This document shows positions 49,190 through 60,175 of a stretch of DNA of 64,000 nucleotides, piece by piece. Within the stretch, counting starts at the first letter, position 1, and every line of letters starts with the position of its first letter. Below the pieces are notes generated by a model. That model saw only the letters and a list, made by a program, of their open reading frames with translations, made no database searches and was not told the DNA's origin. The position numbers and the translations under genes were made by a program. The stretch lies in the NCBI GenBank assembly GCA_037957365.1, contig JARHVA010000081.1, positions 3,056,001 to 3,120,000 on the forward strand, read 5' to 3'. The DNA comes from Torreya grandis. Lineage: Eukaryota > Streptophyta > Pinopsida > Cupressales > Taxaceae.

Positions 49190-50520
49190 AAGTAGTTGAG
49201 TAAAGAACAAGAAGCTATTGGCAAAGACATTACAATCAGAAAAGTGATAGAGTTGGACAATCCAATCTATTTGTTCTTAATAAGAGGATCTAATACAAGA
49301 AAAACATTTACTATGAAAATGATATATGAAATTTTGACATGTATCTATAATAAATAACTTGAAAGTTATCATTTGAAAATTAAAAGGTTGATTATTACAT
49401 ACACTAGCAAAGTGGCATACAATGTAAATGGTCTAACTGCACATTCTATTTTTCAACTTCCATATACATCTACACAGATGATGCCATTGGATTTGAACAC
49501 TTTGGATACATTGAACAAATGCTATCAAAAATTGTGTATGTTGTTTATTGATGAAATATATTTACTAAGAAGTCAAATACTTTGCAATATTGATAATAGA
49601 GTTCAATAGATAATGCATACACCTAAAAATACATTTACAAAGATTGACATTATATTTATTGATGTTTTTTACCAAACAAAGATTATTTGAGCTAGGTGGG
49701 TTTTTCAATAGTCACTATTGCATGTAAAAATAACTCCATACATGTTTTGGATTGATAATGTAAAATGCTTTCAGCTCTGATAAGTTGTTCATTAAATTGA
49801 TATTCAATTTTTTTCCATCCTGAACTGCATCATAACTTATAAGTAGACAATATTAGACATTGAATACTTGAATAACATATGTTATATATCTCCTCCTTAT
49901 GACCCAACATTTTCATACTTATTTCACAAGAATGATGATGTTAAAAAACACAATGCAAAAATGCTCTCACTTCTTGATGAACAGAATTATACATTGAATG
50001 CTATTGAAAAATAGGTGAATTTTTGTTATGAAATCATTACAAATAATCAAAAGAATTACTTTCCTTGCATAATTATTTCAAAACTAAACATATTGGTGGA
50101 ATTGTTTTGGGGAAACTATGATATACAAGATGGATTGGTAAATTGTGTTGATGGAATTATCAAACATTATATGCCTGGACAACTAGACATAATTTGGATA
50201 CAATTCAATGACATTAAAATTGAAGTTTTGCAACACAAAAAATATAGAGTTTCTATAATGACTAGATTCCAAAAAATTGGACTCCAATAACAAGAATTTC
50301 AAGGAAATTTTACATTAAGAAACTAATGTCCACCATACGTGAACATTTTCCAATACAAATAACACACACTTAAATAATACATAGATCACAAGTCCTTATA
50401 ATGGATGCATTGACATTTGATCTTGCCTGTGTCAAATGACATGGACTTATCTATACTACGCTTTCATGAGTAAAAAGTATTAAATCATTGAATATTGTGA
50501 CTAAATTAGAACCTAATAAC
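49190..50520 (+). pseudogene. PIF1-type helicase domain
   Basis: Walker A survives as RGSNTRKTFTMKMIYEILT (about 49280-49340; the Gly before KT is now Arg). TSKVAYNVNGLTAHSIFQLP and Walker B LCMLFIDEIYLLRSQIL lie in 49373-49609. Downstream are YDIQDGLVNCVDGIIKHYM and RVSIMTRFQKIGLQ (50015-50290), then IHRSQVLIMDALTFDLA (about 50377-50430), the C-terminal helicase motif. The order matches Helitron helicases. Frameshifts near 49640 and 50300 and several stops are present. Confidence 0.85.
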
Positions 50521-50589
50521 TTTGTCATATGAAATAAAAAAAAATTGAGATGCAAAGATTGGAAACTTTTTCATAGTGGTTGCCTCTTT

Positions 50590-51120
50590 TTTCAAATGTT
50601 CCTAAAACATTTAATAGTCTCACTATTTCCTCATTTAATACACAGAGTTTGAAATTGCATCTAGAATGCATAGCACATGACTATGACATTATGGTTGCAA
50701 ACATTTTATGTTTCTAATAAACAAGAACTATGCAAATATAAAATACTTCCATTCTTACACAAAAATTTGATTGTCACTTGTCAATGGATGTGCATGGGAT
50801 AATTTCATGCTTTAAAAAAAATATTATATTTAGAAACAACAAAGTATTTGATACATTAAACATAAAGACTATGACATGTGATATATCATATTTAGATACA
50901 TCGATACAGATAGTTAATATTTACTTGGTACTAAATGCCCCAATAAATGATGTATAAGTATTTATATAAACAATAGCTACTGGATTTCCACTTGATACCA
51001 ATATTATATTTATTGGTGATTTCAATATTAACATGCTTCATAAACATCTAAACAAATTTTAAAAATAATGCATATGCATGGTTACTCTTTGATATCAAAT
51101 ATGCTGATAACATATGTGAG
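50590..51120 (+). pseudogene. EEP (endonuclease/exonuclease/phosphatase) domain, truncated
   Basis: In one frame: NVPKTFNSLTISSFNTQSLK, then HDYDIMVANILCF followed by two stops where the catalytic Gln/Glu pair is expected. VHGIISCFKKNIIF, IVNIYLVLNAPIND and IIFIGDFNINML follow. SFN-x2-SL, NIY-x4-AP and GDFN are the EEP signature blocks seen in Helentron and LINE endonucleases. The remaining C-terminal motifs are cut off by the Tat-2 LTR at 51124. It follows the helicase with one frameshift between 50520 and 50590. Confidence 0.8.
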
Positions 51121-51123
51121 TAC

Positions 51124-52832
51124 TATAGAGTAAAAAATACTCTACATTTTATTTTGATTTTTAGTTGTGTGATCCAAAATTTTGTCCCTGCACACTTTGG
51201 TTTGAAACAGTAAAGTTTTGACTCAGAGGACGGGCTCAAATTTATTTTCACCTCAATTTTGTCTAAGTGTCAAAATCAAGCGAAAGCTGCCAAGTGTCAT
51301 CGACTAAGGCACATTTCATAGTTTCTATAAGTTGGTCAAAATGTGCCACGTGTCCCATAGTAACTCAGTGGAGCACAACAAGTGTCAGCATCTGCATCTC
51401 ATGTTTCTTATATGTTTTGAAAGCTTCTTTTCAATAAGCTTTTTTAGGATCAAGCGAAAGGTGCCAAGTGGCAATTGCGGAAGGTTTCAATATGCTTTTA
51501 TAAAAGCAATAGAAGTCACCACATATCCCTAGCTAAAGAAAGTGGAAGCCATCACGTGTCAGCATCTGAAATATCTTCACTTTGTTTCATTGATAAGTAA
51601 AGACTGTGGTGGGTCCCAGGTTTTGTTTTTGAGGAAAGTGGAAACCGCAAAGTGTCACCATCTATGTAAATATGAAATGAGGCATGAATGTTTTTATAGT
51701 ATAGATAGGGTGATTTTGAGACCAACAAGTGTCACCTTCTGCAAGATTCTCAAAAGATAGCTAAAAGCAATAGAGACTGCCACATGTCCCTTGTTAAAGA
51801 TGCATAGAAAGTGCCACCTCTCTCTGCTCCTTTTTTCTGAAGTTACTCAGGTGAGAAGTGCTATGGGTCCCAATTTTTATAAGTTGTTGAAGTTTTGGAG
51901 AAGCAGATGGTGACAGATGTCAAAGATGGAACACTCCTAAGTGAAGACACAGTAAAGAGTATAGGTTACGTGGAAAGTGTCATGTGTCTTTAGTAAGTGC
52001 TATGGAACATGCCAAGTGTCATTTTATGGTGCCTCCTAAATAATAAGAAGGTTTTCAAGTAGAGGGAGGGAATCGGCCAAGTGTCCTCTTCCATTTGAAA
52101 GTGGGAAGTGTCCTAGGTATCTATTTCAACCAATGAACTTGTAGGAAGATAGACCATTTCAGATCCAAGAAATATCTTGTGTTAGATACTTCTAGTTTAG
52201 TTAGAGTTTAGTTAGGCCGTTAGATTGGGAATGTGTAGACAATCTAGAGCTAATCCAATCCTATAAATAGGGGTGTAGAGATCACTAGAAGGAGGATCAA
52301 AAGATAGAGAGAATTTTTTGCAAGAGATTATTGTCAAGAGTTTTAGACTTTTTTAGCTGTGATCAGGGATATCATTTGCCTTTATTCTATTTTCTTGAGT
52401 TAGAAATTTTGTATAACTATGCATGTTTCTGTGCCTTTTATGTAACTAAAAATTAATGAGAATACTGAATTTTGTGCCTTTGTTGATATTCTCTATGTCA
52501 CTGCAAAAGTAGTCTAAGTTGTGAGCCTTTGTTTCTATTATTTTTCATTTTTTACATTAATCATGCCTTGTTTGCTCTTTAATGTAATTGAATCTTACAT
52601 ATAGCTTCACTGTGCTTAAGGGTCAAATTAAAATCAGGTGCATCACTATAGTTAGAATTTCTTTAGTTTCACTTGTGTTTTTGTTTAATTCATATCCCTT
52701 TTCCCATTATACATTTGATATAAAGAAGAGCCAACTTCTTTAAAATCTGGAGGTTGTTTCAGGTTGTAAGTCCCACATTCCTAAAACTTCCCATTGTTGG
52801 TGTTAGAAACAACGTAATTTTAATCATCAATA
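51124..52832 (+). repeat. Tat-2 5' LTR
   Basis: 1,709 bp, from TATAGAGTAAAAAATACTC to CATCAATA. It is about 380 bp shorter than the Tat-1 LTRs. G-box units occur at 51343 (GCCACGTGTCC) and 51553 (ATCACGTGTCAGC) among degenerate relatives such as GCCAAGTGTCA. A clear TATA box CTATAAATAGGGG is at 52261-52273, which places the transcript start near 52290-52300. Confidence 0.85.
52261..52273 (+). promoter_or_regulatory. TATA box of Tat-2 LTR
   Basis: CTATAAATAGGGG is a textbook plant TATA box. The equivalent Tat-1 sites read CTATAAAG (minus strand, 18920-18927 and 6447-6454). It splits the LTR into about 1.15 kb of U3 and about 0.55 kb of R plus U5. Confidence 0.7.
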
Positions 52833-52837
52833 GTTTT

Positions 52838-52855
52838 TAACATGCCCGGTGGGAC
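52838..52855 (+). promoter_or_regulatory. Tat-2 primer binding site
   Basis: TAACATGCCCGGTGGGAC lies five bases after the LTR. With the other two copies the likely ancestral form is TGGCATGCCCGGTGGGAC. Confidence 0.65.
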
Positions 52856-54316
52856 ACCATCTTGAAGTTTCTTTCAAGACCGTATGAACCAGAGAGCTAC
52901 AAGGAGTCAGAGTTGTGGACCAGTGACAAGATCTCAATTTGTTGTAAATCTAGGTATTCTTTTTCTACCTTTGGTAACTAGTCTGAGATGAAGACTCAAT
53001 TAGTTCATACCAATACCAAGAGTAAATATGGGAGCTCTTATACCCCTAAGGAATTATGCAAGTTGGAACACTAGCAGTCCTTTGATCCTACCAATACCAC
53101 TAGACACTTGGGACCCTATTCTAGTAAATGCCTTAAAGCCTCTACCCAAATTCAGTGGGCAAGATTTCAAAACACGTGAAGAACATCTTTAGGATGTGTC
53201 TGATGTATGTGCTATATATGTGGTCACATAGTCAAATGTTGCCATAAGATTGTTAGCATCTTCTTCTAAAGGAAAGGCTCTAGAATGGTATAGATCTTTT
53301 ACCCCAAATATAATATCTACATGGGATCAACTTGGAGATATTTTCTTTGAAAGATTTGAGGAAAAAGGTGATAAATCTTCTCTATTACAACAATTGATCA
53401 CTATAAAAAGGGCACCACAAGAAGTAATGACTAACTTCAATTCAAGATTTCAAAGGATTTGGAAAAGAATCCCAGCTACAACAAGACCATTACCACGTAT
53501 GGCTATAGTGTTTTATCTTAAGGCTTTAAATTTAGATATATTAGTCATGATTTAGTCACTTGGAGGTCAGACTCTACCAGAGGCTTATGACTATGCAGTT
53601 AGAGCTATATTTAATTTAATAGATGCTGGAAAGTTGCCCCTAAGTCCTCCCATGCCAATGTTTCTAGAAATTACCTTACCATTACCTCAAGAAGCCCCTA
53701 ATCCATAGGCCCACCTATGTCTATGTATAAATATCCTCAACCACCTATTAAAGAACTTGTCCCTACCCACTCATCTAAGATGGATGATATCAAGAAAATC
53801 TTAAAGACATTTTCTAATGAGTTAATTAACATAAAGAGATAACAAAATCCTTATCCTAGACCCCAATATCAAGGATATCAAGGAAATAAATTTCCATCAT
53901 AGCCAAACTAATATCAGGGTCCTCAGAGGCAAAATAACCTTCAGCTAGCAAACCAATTAGTTGCAGTCCCTACACCCTCACAGATTTTTCCCCCAATCCA
54001 AATAGGGAGATTATTCAAGGGTAGAATAATTATGCAGATAGCACCAATGCTTGGTGTTTTCCTTGTAATAATTCTCATACACCTAGAGATTGTCACATGG
54101 GTAATCTACAATAAAAGGTAGCAGAGCAAAGAAGAATGGATAGACAATTTGCAAGTACTTCAAATACACAAACTTATTAGTCTCCTAATATGCAAAATTT
54201 AGTCTTGATGGCTCAGATGCAAGGGGTGTATTTACAATAACAAGAAGAAATATCCCCTGAACATGCTTTGTTTTCATGGTTTGAAGATGAAGAATCAGTA
54301 TTCTTAAATGAAGCTT

Positions 54317-55571
54317 TGTAATATCCCCAATTTCCCCTCAAATCTGAAATTGGATATTTTCCTGACTATCTTTCTGTATTTTGCTTGTTAGATATTTTGC
54401 ATGAGTAAAGATGTTATTTTGCAAGATAAATTCAAATAAACAAATAAACCACAGTAAATCTCTTAACTAGCAAATCAGTGCTCTTATTATTCTTCAGAAT
54501 GATTACAATAATGAATCTCTGGCACACATATAAAAGAATACAAATATCGTCTCAAAACCTGATCTTTTAAAAATCTAGAACGGCTCTAAGACAAAAGATC
54601 TTTATCTGTGAAATATCTGAATCAATAACCTGAATCAAAAACTTAATAAAATAAATCCCTGTAATACCTGTGATAACTTCTGTGTGAAGTTATCTCTCAA
54701 ACCTGTAAACCTCTGTGATAACTTCTGTATGAAGCTATCTCTCAAATTGGCAATAGATTAGCTGATCTCTCACAACCTCTAAATCGCACACAATGAAGAG
54801 TGGATGTTCTTCAATGCAAATGGAATCCTGGAACCCTTGGCTCAGTCTTCACAGAAGAATTCTTAGCAAAACTCAATATCAATAATCAATCATGAATACA
54901 AACTCTCTCCCATGAGAAACCCTTATACCCTCCAAAGGTGTGCTTGCTAAAATTAGATTTCCTCAAATTAGAACTTGGGTTTCTTAAATTAGAATTCCTC
55001 AAATTAGAACTTGGGCTTCTTAAATTAGAATTAGGGTCTTAAAATTAGACCAATTCTTAAATTAGAATTAGGGTCTTAAAATTAGACCAATTCTTAAATT
55101 AGAATTGGGGTCTTAAAATTAGACCAAATAATTAATAATTAATAATTAATAATTAATTAATATCTAATTTAAAATTAGACAAAATAATTAATTAATTAAT
55201 TAATAATTAATTAATATCTAATTTAAAATTAGACCAAATAATTAATATTTGATTAAATCAATCAAATATTAATATCTCCCTCAATACATGTCGGATCCTC
55301 GAACCGTCTAAAGCTAGTAAACCAGGGAGTGATTCCACACATGATCATGCCATAATAGGGATGGTCCGCTGAGTGCCAAATATCTCTAAATAATAGGAGC
55401 TCAGGTAAACATGTCTGAAAGAGCCCAAATGAAAGCCAACTGTAGGAATTCTGCTAATCAAAGCCACACCAAGCTCCATCAAGACCCTCCATCCATCCTC
55501 TCAGCCTATGAGGGTCGCATAATAGGCTGATCATCAAGTCTGATGATGTCCACTACAAAGGGGACATGACA
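54317..55571. mobile_element. Solo LTR inserted in Tat-2 gag
   Basis: It begins TGTAATATCCCC and ends GGGGACATGACA, 1,255 bp, with the exact 5-bp duplication AGCTT at 54312-54316 and 55572-55576. Tat-1 lacks it, and the gag sequence continues on both sides. The TG/CA ends with short inverted repeat and the absence of coding sequence fit a solo LTR of another LTR retrotransposon. Orientation is not determined. Confidence 0.85.
54955..55265. repeat. AT-rich tandem repeats inside the solo LTR
   Basis: Units such as AAATTAGAATTAGGGTCTT and AAATTAGACCAAATAATTAA repeat in tandem, followed by TTAATAATTAAT runs. This looks like a local minisatellite expansion. Confidence 0.75.
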
Positions 55572-56039
55572 AGCTTCTACTTCTAAGAAAACAATGGTGC
55601 AATCAGACTACTATACTAGATCAAAGAGAAGAATGATGGAATAGCCTGAAGTTGCAAATAATCAAATTATGGAGAATCCTCCATTTCAAGGTCAATGAAA
55701 CATAGCTATCAGATAAGAAGTGCCTCAACCAGTGTAGAACCAAGTGATTCCTGTATAAGTTCAAGAAAAAATAAGGTATCCTTATTTTCCAAGAACTCAA
55801 GCATTAGGACCAATGAATGTGGTAGAACAGATGAAGAGGACTCCATCACAAGTATCAATATGGGATATATTAGCTATTACTAAACAAAATACACTGTTAC
55901 AAGAAGATCTACAAGGCCAAGCAGTGCCTAAACATAATGGCACCAAAGAAGGACTTGATGATAAAGAAAAGCTCAAAGACATGATTTCTCTGAAGACAAA
56001 AACCTTTTTGAACAATGTAGCAGATTAAGTAAATCCAAA

Positions 56040-56335
56040 CCAAAGCCTTTCTATTTGACTCTGATAGTTGGAAAGAAACTCTTGCATAATGTATTAATAT
56101 ATTCAAGGGCTATTATTACAGTAATGCCTAAGCAAATGGTTGATGCTTTAAAAATAAAGTATGAACCACTTACTAAAGGAGTTATGCAGTTAGATGGAAA
56201 ATCAGTATAAATAATAGGGAGAATTAAACAACTCCCATTGAAATTATATACTTGTCCCACTATAATTGTCAATCAAGATGTATTAGTCATAGATATACCT
56301 CTTATTTTTGGTTTATGTTTATCCAGAGACTTTAC
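56040..56335 (+). pseudogene. Tat-2 aspartic protease domain
   Basis: PFYLTLIVGKKLLHN precedes the active-site region, which is more damaged than in Tat-1: the sequence reads LIYSRAIITVMPKQMVDALK, so the catalytic Asp is lost. VNQDVLVIDIPLIFGLCLSR follows and runs in frame into KIRRYMSLDWSHLI. The position matches Tat-1. Confidence 0.65.
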
Positions 56336-56699
56336 AGCCAAAATAAGAAGATATATGTCCCTTGATTGGTCTCACCTCATCTTAAGAGCCAAATATTGTT
56401 CAAAGATGAAAATTCTATCTGAACCACTATCAAAGGATCACATCACCAATGAACCAACATCAAAATTAGAGGCAGATCATGCTATGTTAAATAAATAAGA
56501 AAGGGTTTTTTTTGAAGAGTTGGGTGACTGGACTGAACATGACCAAGAAGAGGAAAATAACCATTTGTTAGCTATGATGCATAGTGATCCATATGGAAAT
56601 TATGACTCTACTGGTCTGGGCACTTATGTCATTTTTGATGAAGACCATGAAATTCCAAATGTTTTAAGGGAAGAGACACCAACTACTCAAGAATCTAAA

Positions 56700-57085
56700 A
56701 AAGATTCAAAAATTTGGACCTTACATTTTGATGGGGCTAGAAGTAAAAGTGGTGCTAGACCAGGAATTTGTCTTGTTGCTCCAAATGGGGAGAAAATTTT
56801 GAGAGCTATTCATTTCCAATTTGCTTGTACCAATAATGATGCTCAATATGAATCCTTAGTTCATGGGCTCATTTTAGACAAGAAAAAAGGAATAAAGAAT
56901 TTAACAGTAAAAAGAGATTCAGAATTAGTGGTGAAGCAAATTAGAGAAAAGGCAATAGCCAAAAATGTAAGGATGAGATCCTATAAACACAGAATTCGGG
57001 ACTTAATAGAAGATTTTGAATCTTTCAATATTGAAGTAGTTTCAAGAACCCAAAATTTTGAAGCTAATAGAATGGCATAGATTGG
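56700..57085 (+). pseudogene. Tat-2 archaeal-type RNase H, upstream of RT
   Basis: IWTLHFDGARSKSGARPGIC carries the first Asp; TNNDAQYESLVHGL carries the Glu position; TVKRDSELVVKQIREK the second Asp; and SRTQNFEANRMA the last block, with Asn in place of the usual Asp. It lies in the open frame 56520-57080, about 550 bp before the first reverse transcriptase motifs. It is better preserved than most of the element. Confidence 0.85.
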
Positions 57086-57639
57086 CTCATAGTTTGATCT
57101 AGAAACTGGCCTATTAGTTAACAATGAGTCAGTAAAAGTTATAGTAAGGCCAACTATCCCAAACAATGATGAGAATTGGCAAGTATTTAAAAATGATTCT
57201 CAGGTACTCTCATTCTTGCAACAATCAAGGGAATTTACTGATCAATTAAAACCAAAAATTGAAGAGGCATATGGAGATCAAATTATATAATTAAAGAATA
57301 ATAAGCTTCCCAAAGGCTTGATCACTTTGGAAAACTTATTTGATCTAGAAGATGTAGGTCTAGAGAAGAAAAGGTTCCAAGTAAATAAAGCAGATTATTC
57401 TAAAATAAAAGTGAGTGAAGGGAGAAAATTAAAAATTAGAAATTCTACAACTCAAGAGAAAACGGAAAGACTATTGACCTATGCAAAATATATAATAGAG
57501 TCATAGCCTAGAGCTATGAAGACCTTCATGGATATAATAGATATATCATTTAGCACACAATAGAACTGACTGAAGGATCTAAGCCAATCAGACAGAAGCA
57601 GAGGCTAGTAAATCCAAGGATTGAATCTCTAATGGTGGA

Positions 57640-58760
57640 TGAGTTGTAGAAACTATTAGATTCTAAAATATTTTTTCCAATTAAGCACTCAACCTGGGTA
57701 TCAAATCTAGTACCAATCAGGAAATTGAATGGTGACATAAGACTCTGTGTAGATTTTAGAGACTTGAATAGAGCATCTCTGAAAGATCACTATCACTTGC
57801 CATCTATGGAACAAATTTTACAGACTGTGGCTGGATCAGAGAGATTTTTCTTACTAGATGGTTTTTTTGGATACAATCAGATTTGGTTGGCTGATGAAGA
57901 CCAATATAAGACTGCTTTTACTACCAAATGGGGAACATTTGCATATGCTAAGATGCCATTTGGCCTGTCAAATGTAGGAGCCACTTTTTAAAGAGCTATG
58001 GATGTAGCATTTGGGGAACTTATAAATAAGATCATCTTGATTTATCTTGATGATCTTACTATTTTTTCCAAGAATGTTGTTCATCATTTTAATCATTTAG
58101 AATCTATTTTTAAGAAATGTCAAGAATTTGGAATATCCTTGAATCCTAAGAAATGTATCTTTGCTATCCCTTAAGGCAAATTATTGGGACATATAGTATC
58201 TAAAGAAGGATTTTCTATAGATCCAGAGAGAGTTGTAGCCATAATAAACTTGCCCTTACTAGTAAATAAGAAAGTAATTCAATATTTCTTGGGGAAGATT
58301 AATTTTGTCAGTCGGTTCATATCTGACTTTGTAGGCTTAGTAAGACTAGTGACACTCTTGTTGAAAATTGACCTGATTTTCAAGTGGACTATAGAAGGAA
58401 GGCAAGCCTTCAAAGAGGTCAAGAAAGCAATTTCAATGGCCCCAGTACTTATAAACCCAGATTTTTCTAAGCCTTTTGTAATGTATGTCTATGGAGGAGA
58501 GATCAGTATTACTATTGTTCTAACACAGAAAGATGATATACAAGAGGGAGAGCATCCAATAGCCATTTTCTCAAGGACTCTTAGGAAATATGAAACTAGA
58601 TACAACTTTTTGGAGAAACAAACATATGCTATGATAAATGACCTCAATAAATTCAAGCATATAGTATCAAGAAGTAAAATTTTGATACTTGTGGCTCACC
58701 TAAGTGTCAGAGAATACATTATGGAGGGTAAAATTACTAAAAAAAGAGCAAACTAGATAA
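57640..58760 (+). pseudogene. Tat-2 reverse transcriptase and degenerate Gypsy RNase H
   Basis: The reverse transcriptase shows VDFRDLNRASLKDHYHLPSM, FLLDGFFGYNQIW, KMPFGLSNVGATF and IYLDDLTIFSKN (YLDD near 58046), then LLGHIVSKEGFSIDPE. The second domain has FVMYVYGGEISITIVLTQKD, EHPIAIFSRTLRKYETRYNF and EKQTYAM. The Asp expected in the first motif is Tyr/Gly, as in Tat-1. A TAA at 57988 and a TAA near 58172 interrupt it. Confidence 0.85.
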
Positions 58761-59008
58761 CAAAGATCCTTGAATATGATGTAGAGGTCAAACCCACTAA
58801 GTTAGTTAGAGGTAGAGGGTTATGCCAATACATGACTCAAGAGCTTGAAAAGATGATACCTGAAGAAACAAATTCAAAAATGGAAAAGGAAACTGTATTG
58901 AGGATACAAGAGGTTGATTAGAACTCCTAGGTCACAAACATGATTCATTTTATGAAATATGGGATTTACCCAAAAGAAATCCCTTGAAACAAGAGGAGAT
59001 ACTATAGG

Positions 59009-60120
59009 ATGCACGGGGTCCATTTTGTTTTAATCGAACAAGTTTTTTTTAGAAGAAATTCTGATGACAAACTTTTAAGGTGCGTAGAAAAAGATGAGGC
59101 TAAGAAAATACTACATGAAATGCATCATGGAGTCTCAGGTGGAAATTTTTTTGCAAAGACCACAGCCATAAAGATAAGTGAGGTAGGTTATTTCTGGCCT
59201 ACTTTATTTATAGACTATTATCAACTAGTTAAAAAATGTCAATCTTGTCAATATTATGTGGGGATGAGAAAGAATGCAGCAATGCCTCTCAGTCTTATAA
59301 TTATTGATGAACCTTTTGCTCAATGGGGTCTTGATTTCATTAGAATGATAAATCTAGTGTCTAATATGGGTCACAAATGGATTTTAACTACCATAGATTA
59401 TTTCACTAGATGGACTGAGGCAATGCCACTTAAAGAAGCAACAAAAAATGTGATCCTAGACTTTTTAGGGAGTATCACTACTCACTTTGGGGCTCCTCAC
59501 ACCATAATTTCAGATAATGTTAAAGCATTTTTAGGGTCTAAAGTATCTGAATTTACATTAAAGCATGGAATAGATTTGAAAACTTCCTCTAATTATTACC
59601 CTCAGGGTAATGGTTTGGCAGAATCAACTAATAAGAACCTGATTAGACTCATCAAGAGAATAGGGGTTGATCATCACAAAGAGTGGCATAAAGTGCTGAA
59701 TATAGCACTGTGGGCTGATAAAATTACACCTAAGTAAGTGATGAAAATGTCCCCATATGAATTGGTATATGGCAAGCCTGTTGTAATACCTCTAAGCTTG
59801 AATATTCCTGCTCTCCAACTGATAAGACATATTGAAATTAAGGAAAATGGTCCCATGTAGGATAGACTTGCTAAACTTTTAGAAGTTCAGGAAAGGAGGG
59901 ATGCAACACATGATTCATTAATAAAGCATCAAAAAATAATTAAAGACTGATTTGATAAAAGTACTTCAAATCCCCATTTTGAATTAGGCTCAATTATTTT
60001 GAAATGGGATGCAAGAGCTGCCAAGCTGGGTCAACATACTAAATTTGAAGCATTATGGACTGGCCCCTATAAAATTTGTGCATGTAAATAGAAGAATTTG
60101 TTTGAGCTAGAAATAATGGA
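59009..60120 (+). pseudogene. Tat-2 integrase domain
   Basis: The zinc-binding part reads ILHEMHHGVSGGNFFAKTTA and VKKCQSCQYY; the second His has become Asn. The core has WGLDFIRMINLVSNMGHKWI, TIISDNVKAFLGSK and GNGLAESTNKNLIRLIK, giving the D,D,E triad. A 242-residue frame (59009-59737) is intact, followed by KWDARAAKLGQHTKFEALW and GPYKI (GPY-type) near 60000-60080. Confidence 0.85.
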
Positions 60121-60175
60121 AGGTGAACCTAAAGAGATTCTTGTGAATGGGATCTACTTGAATCATTTTAGTTAA

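Larger units (their letters stand above)
44930..51123 (+). mobile_element. Helentron-type rolling-circle transposon remnant (OTU, Rep, helicase, EEP)
   Basis: More than 6 kb on the plus strand can be followed as one decayed protein: OTU-like cysteine protease (44930-45450), a poorly conserved linker, the Helitron_like_N/Rep domain (about 47140-48460), a PIF1-type helicase (about 49190-50520) and an EEP endonuclease (50590-51120). The Tat-2 LTR cuts the endonuclease at 51124. Rep nicks and rejoins DNA in rolling-circle transposition and the helicase unwinds it. Neither terminus was found. Helitrons common in plants carry Rep and helicase; the OTU and EEP modules are known from the Helentron/Helitron2 branch. 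Every domain has stops and frameshifts. Confidence 0.8.
52884..60175 (+). pseudogene. Tat-2 gag-pol polyprotein remnant
   Basis: It starts at ATG 52884 (MNQRATRSQSCGPVTRSQ) and ends at TAA 60173-60175 (tail NGIYLNHFS). Without the 1.26-kb solo LTR it is about 6.0 kb, equal to Tat-1. Order: gag, zinc knuckle CFPCNNSHTPRDC (near 54060), protease, archaeal-type RNase H, reverse transcriptase, degenerate RNase H, integrase. Stops inside conserved blocks, for example TAG after EEHL and after VVT near 53190-53230, are at positions where Tat-1 has CAA, or a Gln is expected. Confidence 0.85.

Noticed and set aside
49190..50520. Host PIF1 helicase gene
   Set aside because: It is fused in order with a HUH Rep domain and an EEP domain and is full of stops, so it belongs to a transposon.
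50590..51120. LINE endonuclease fragment
   Set aside because: It follows the helicase C-terminus at the expected distance on the same strand, and no LINE reverse transcriptase is nearby. A LINE origin is not fully excluded.
51332..51760. Small ORFs within the Tat-2 LTR
   Set aside because: They cross the G-box subrepeats, are not conserved in the Tat-1 LTRs and lie upstream of the TATA box.
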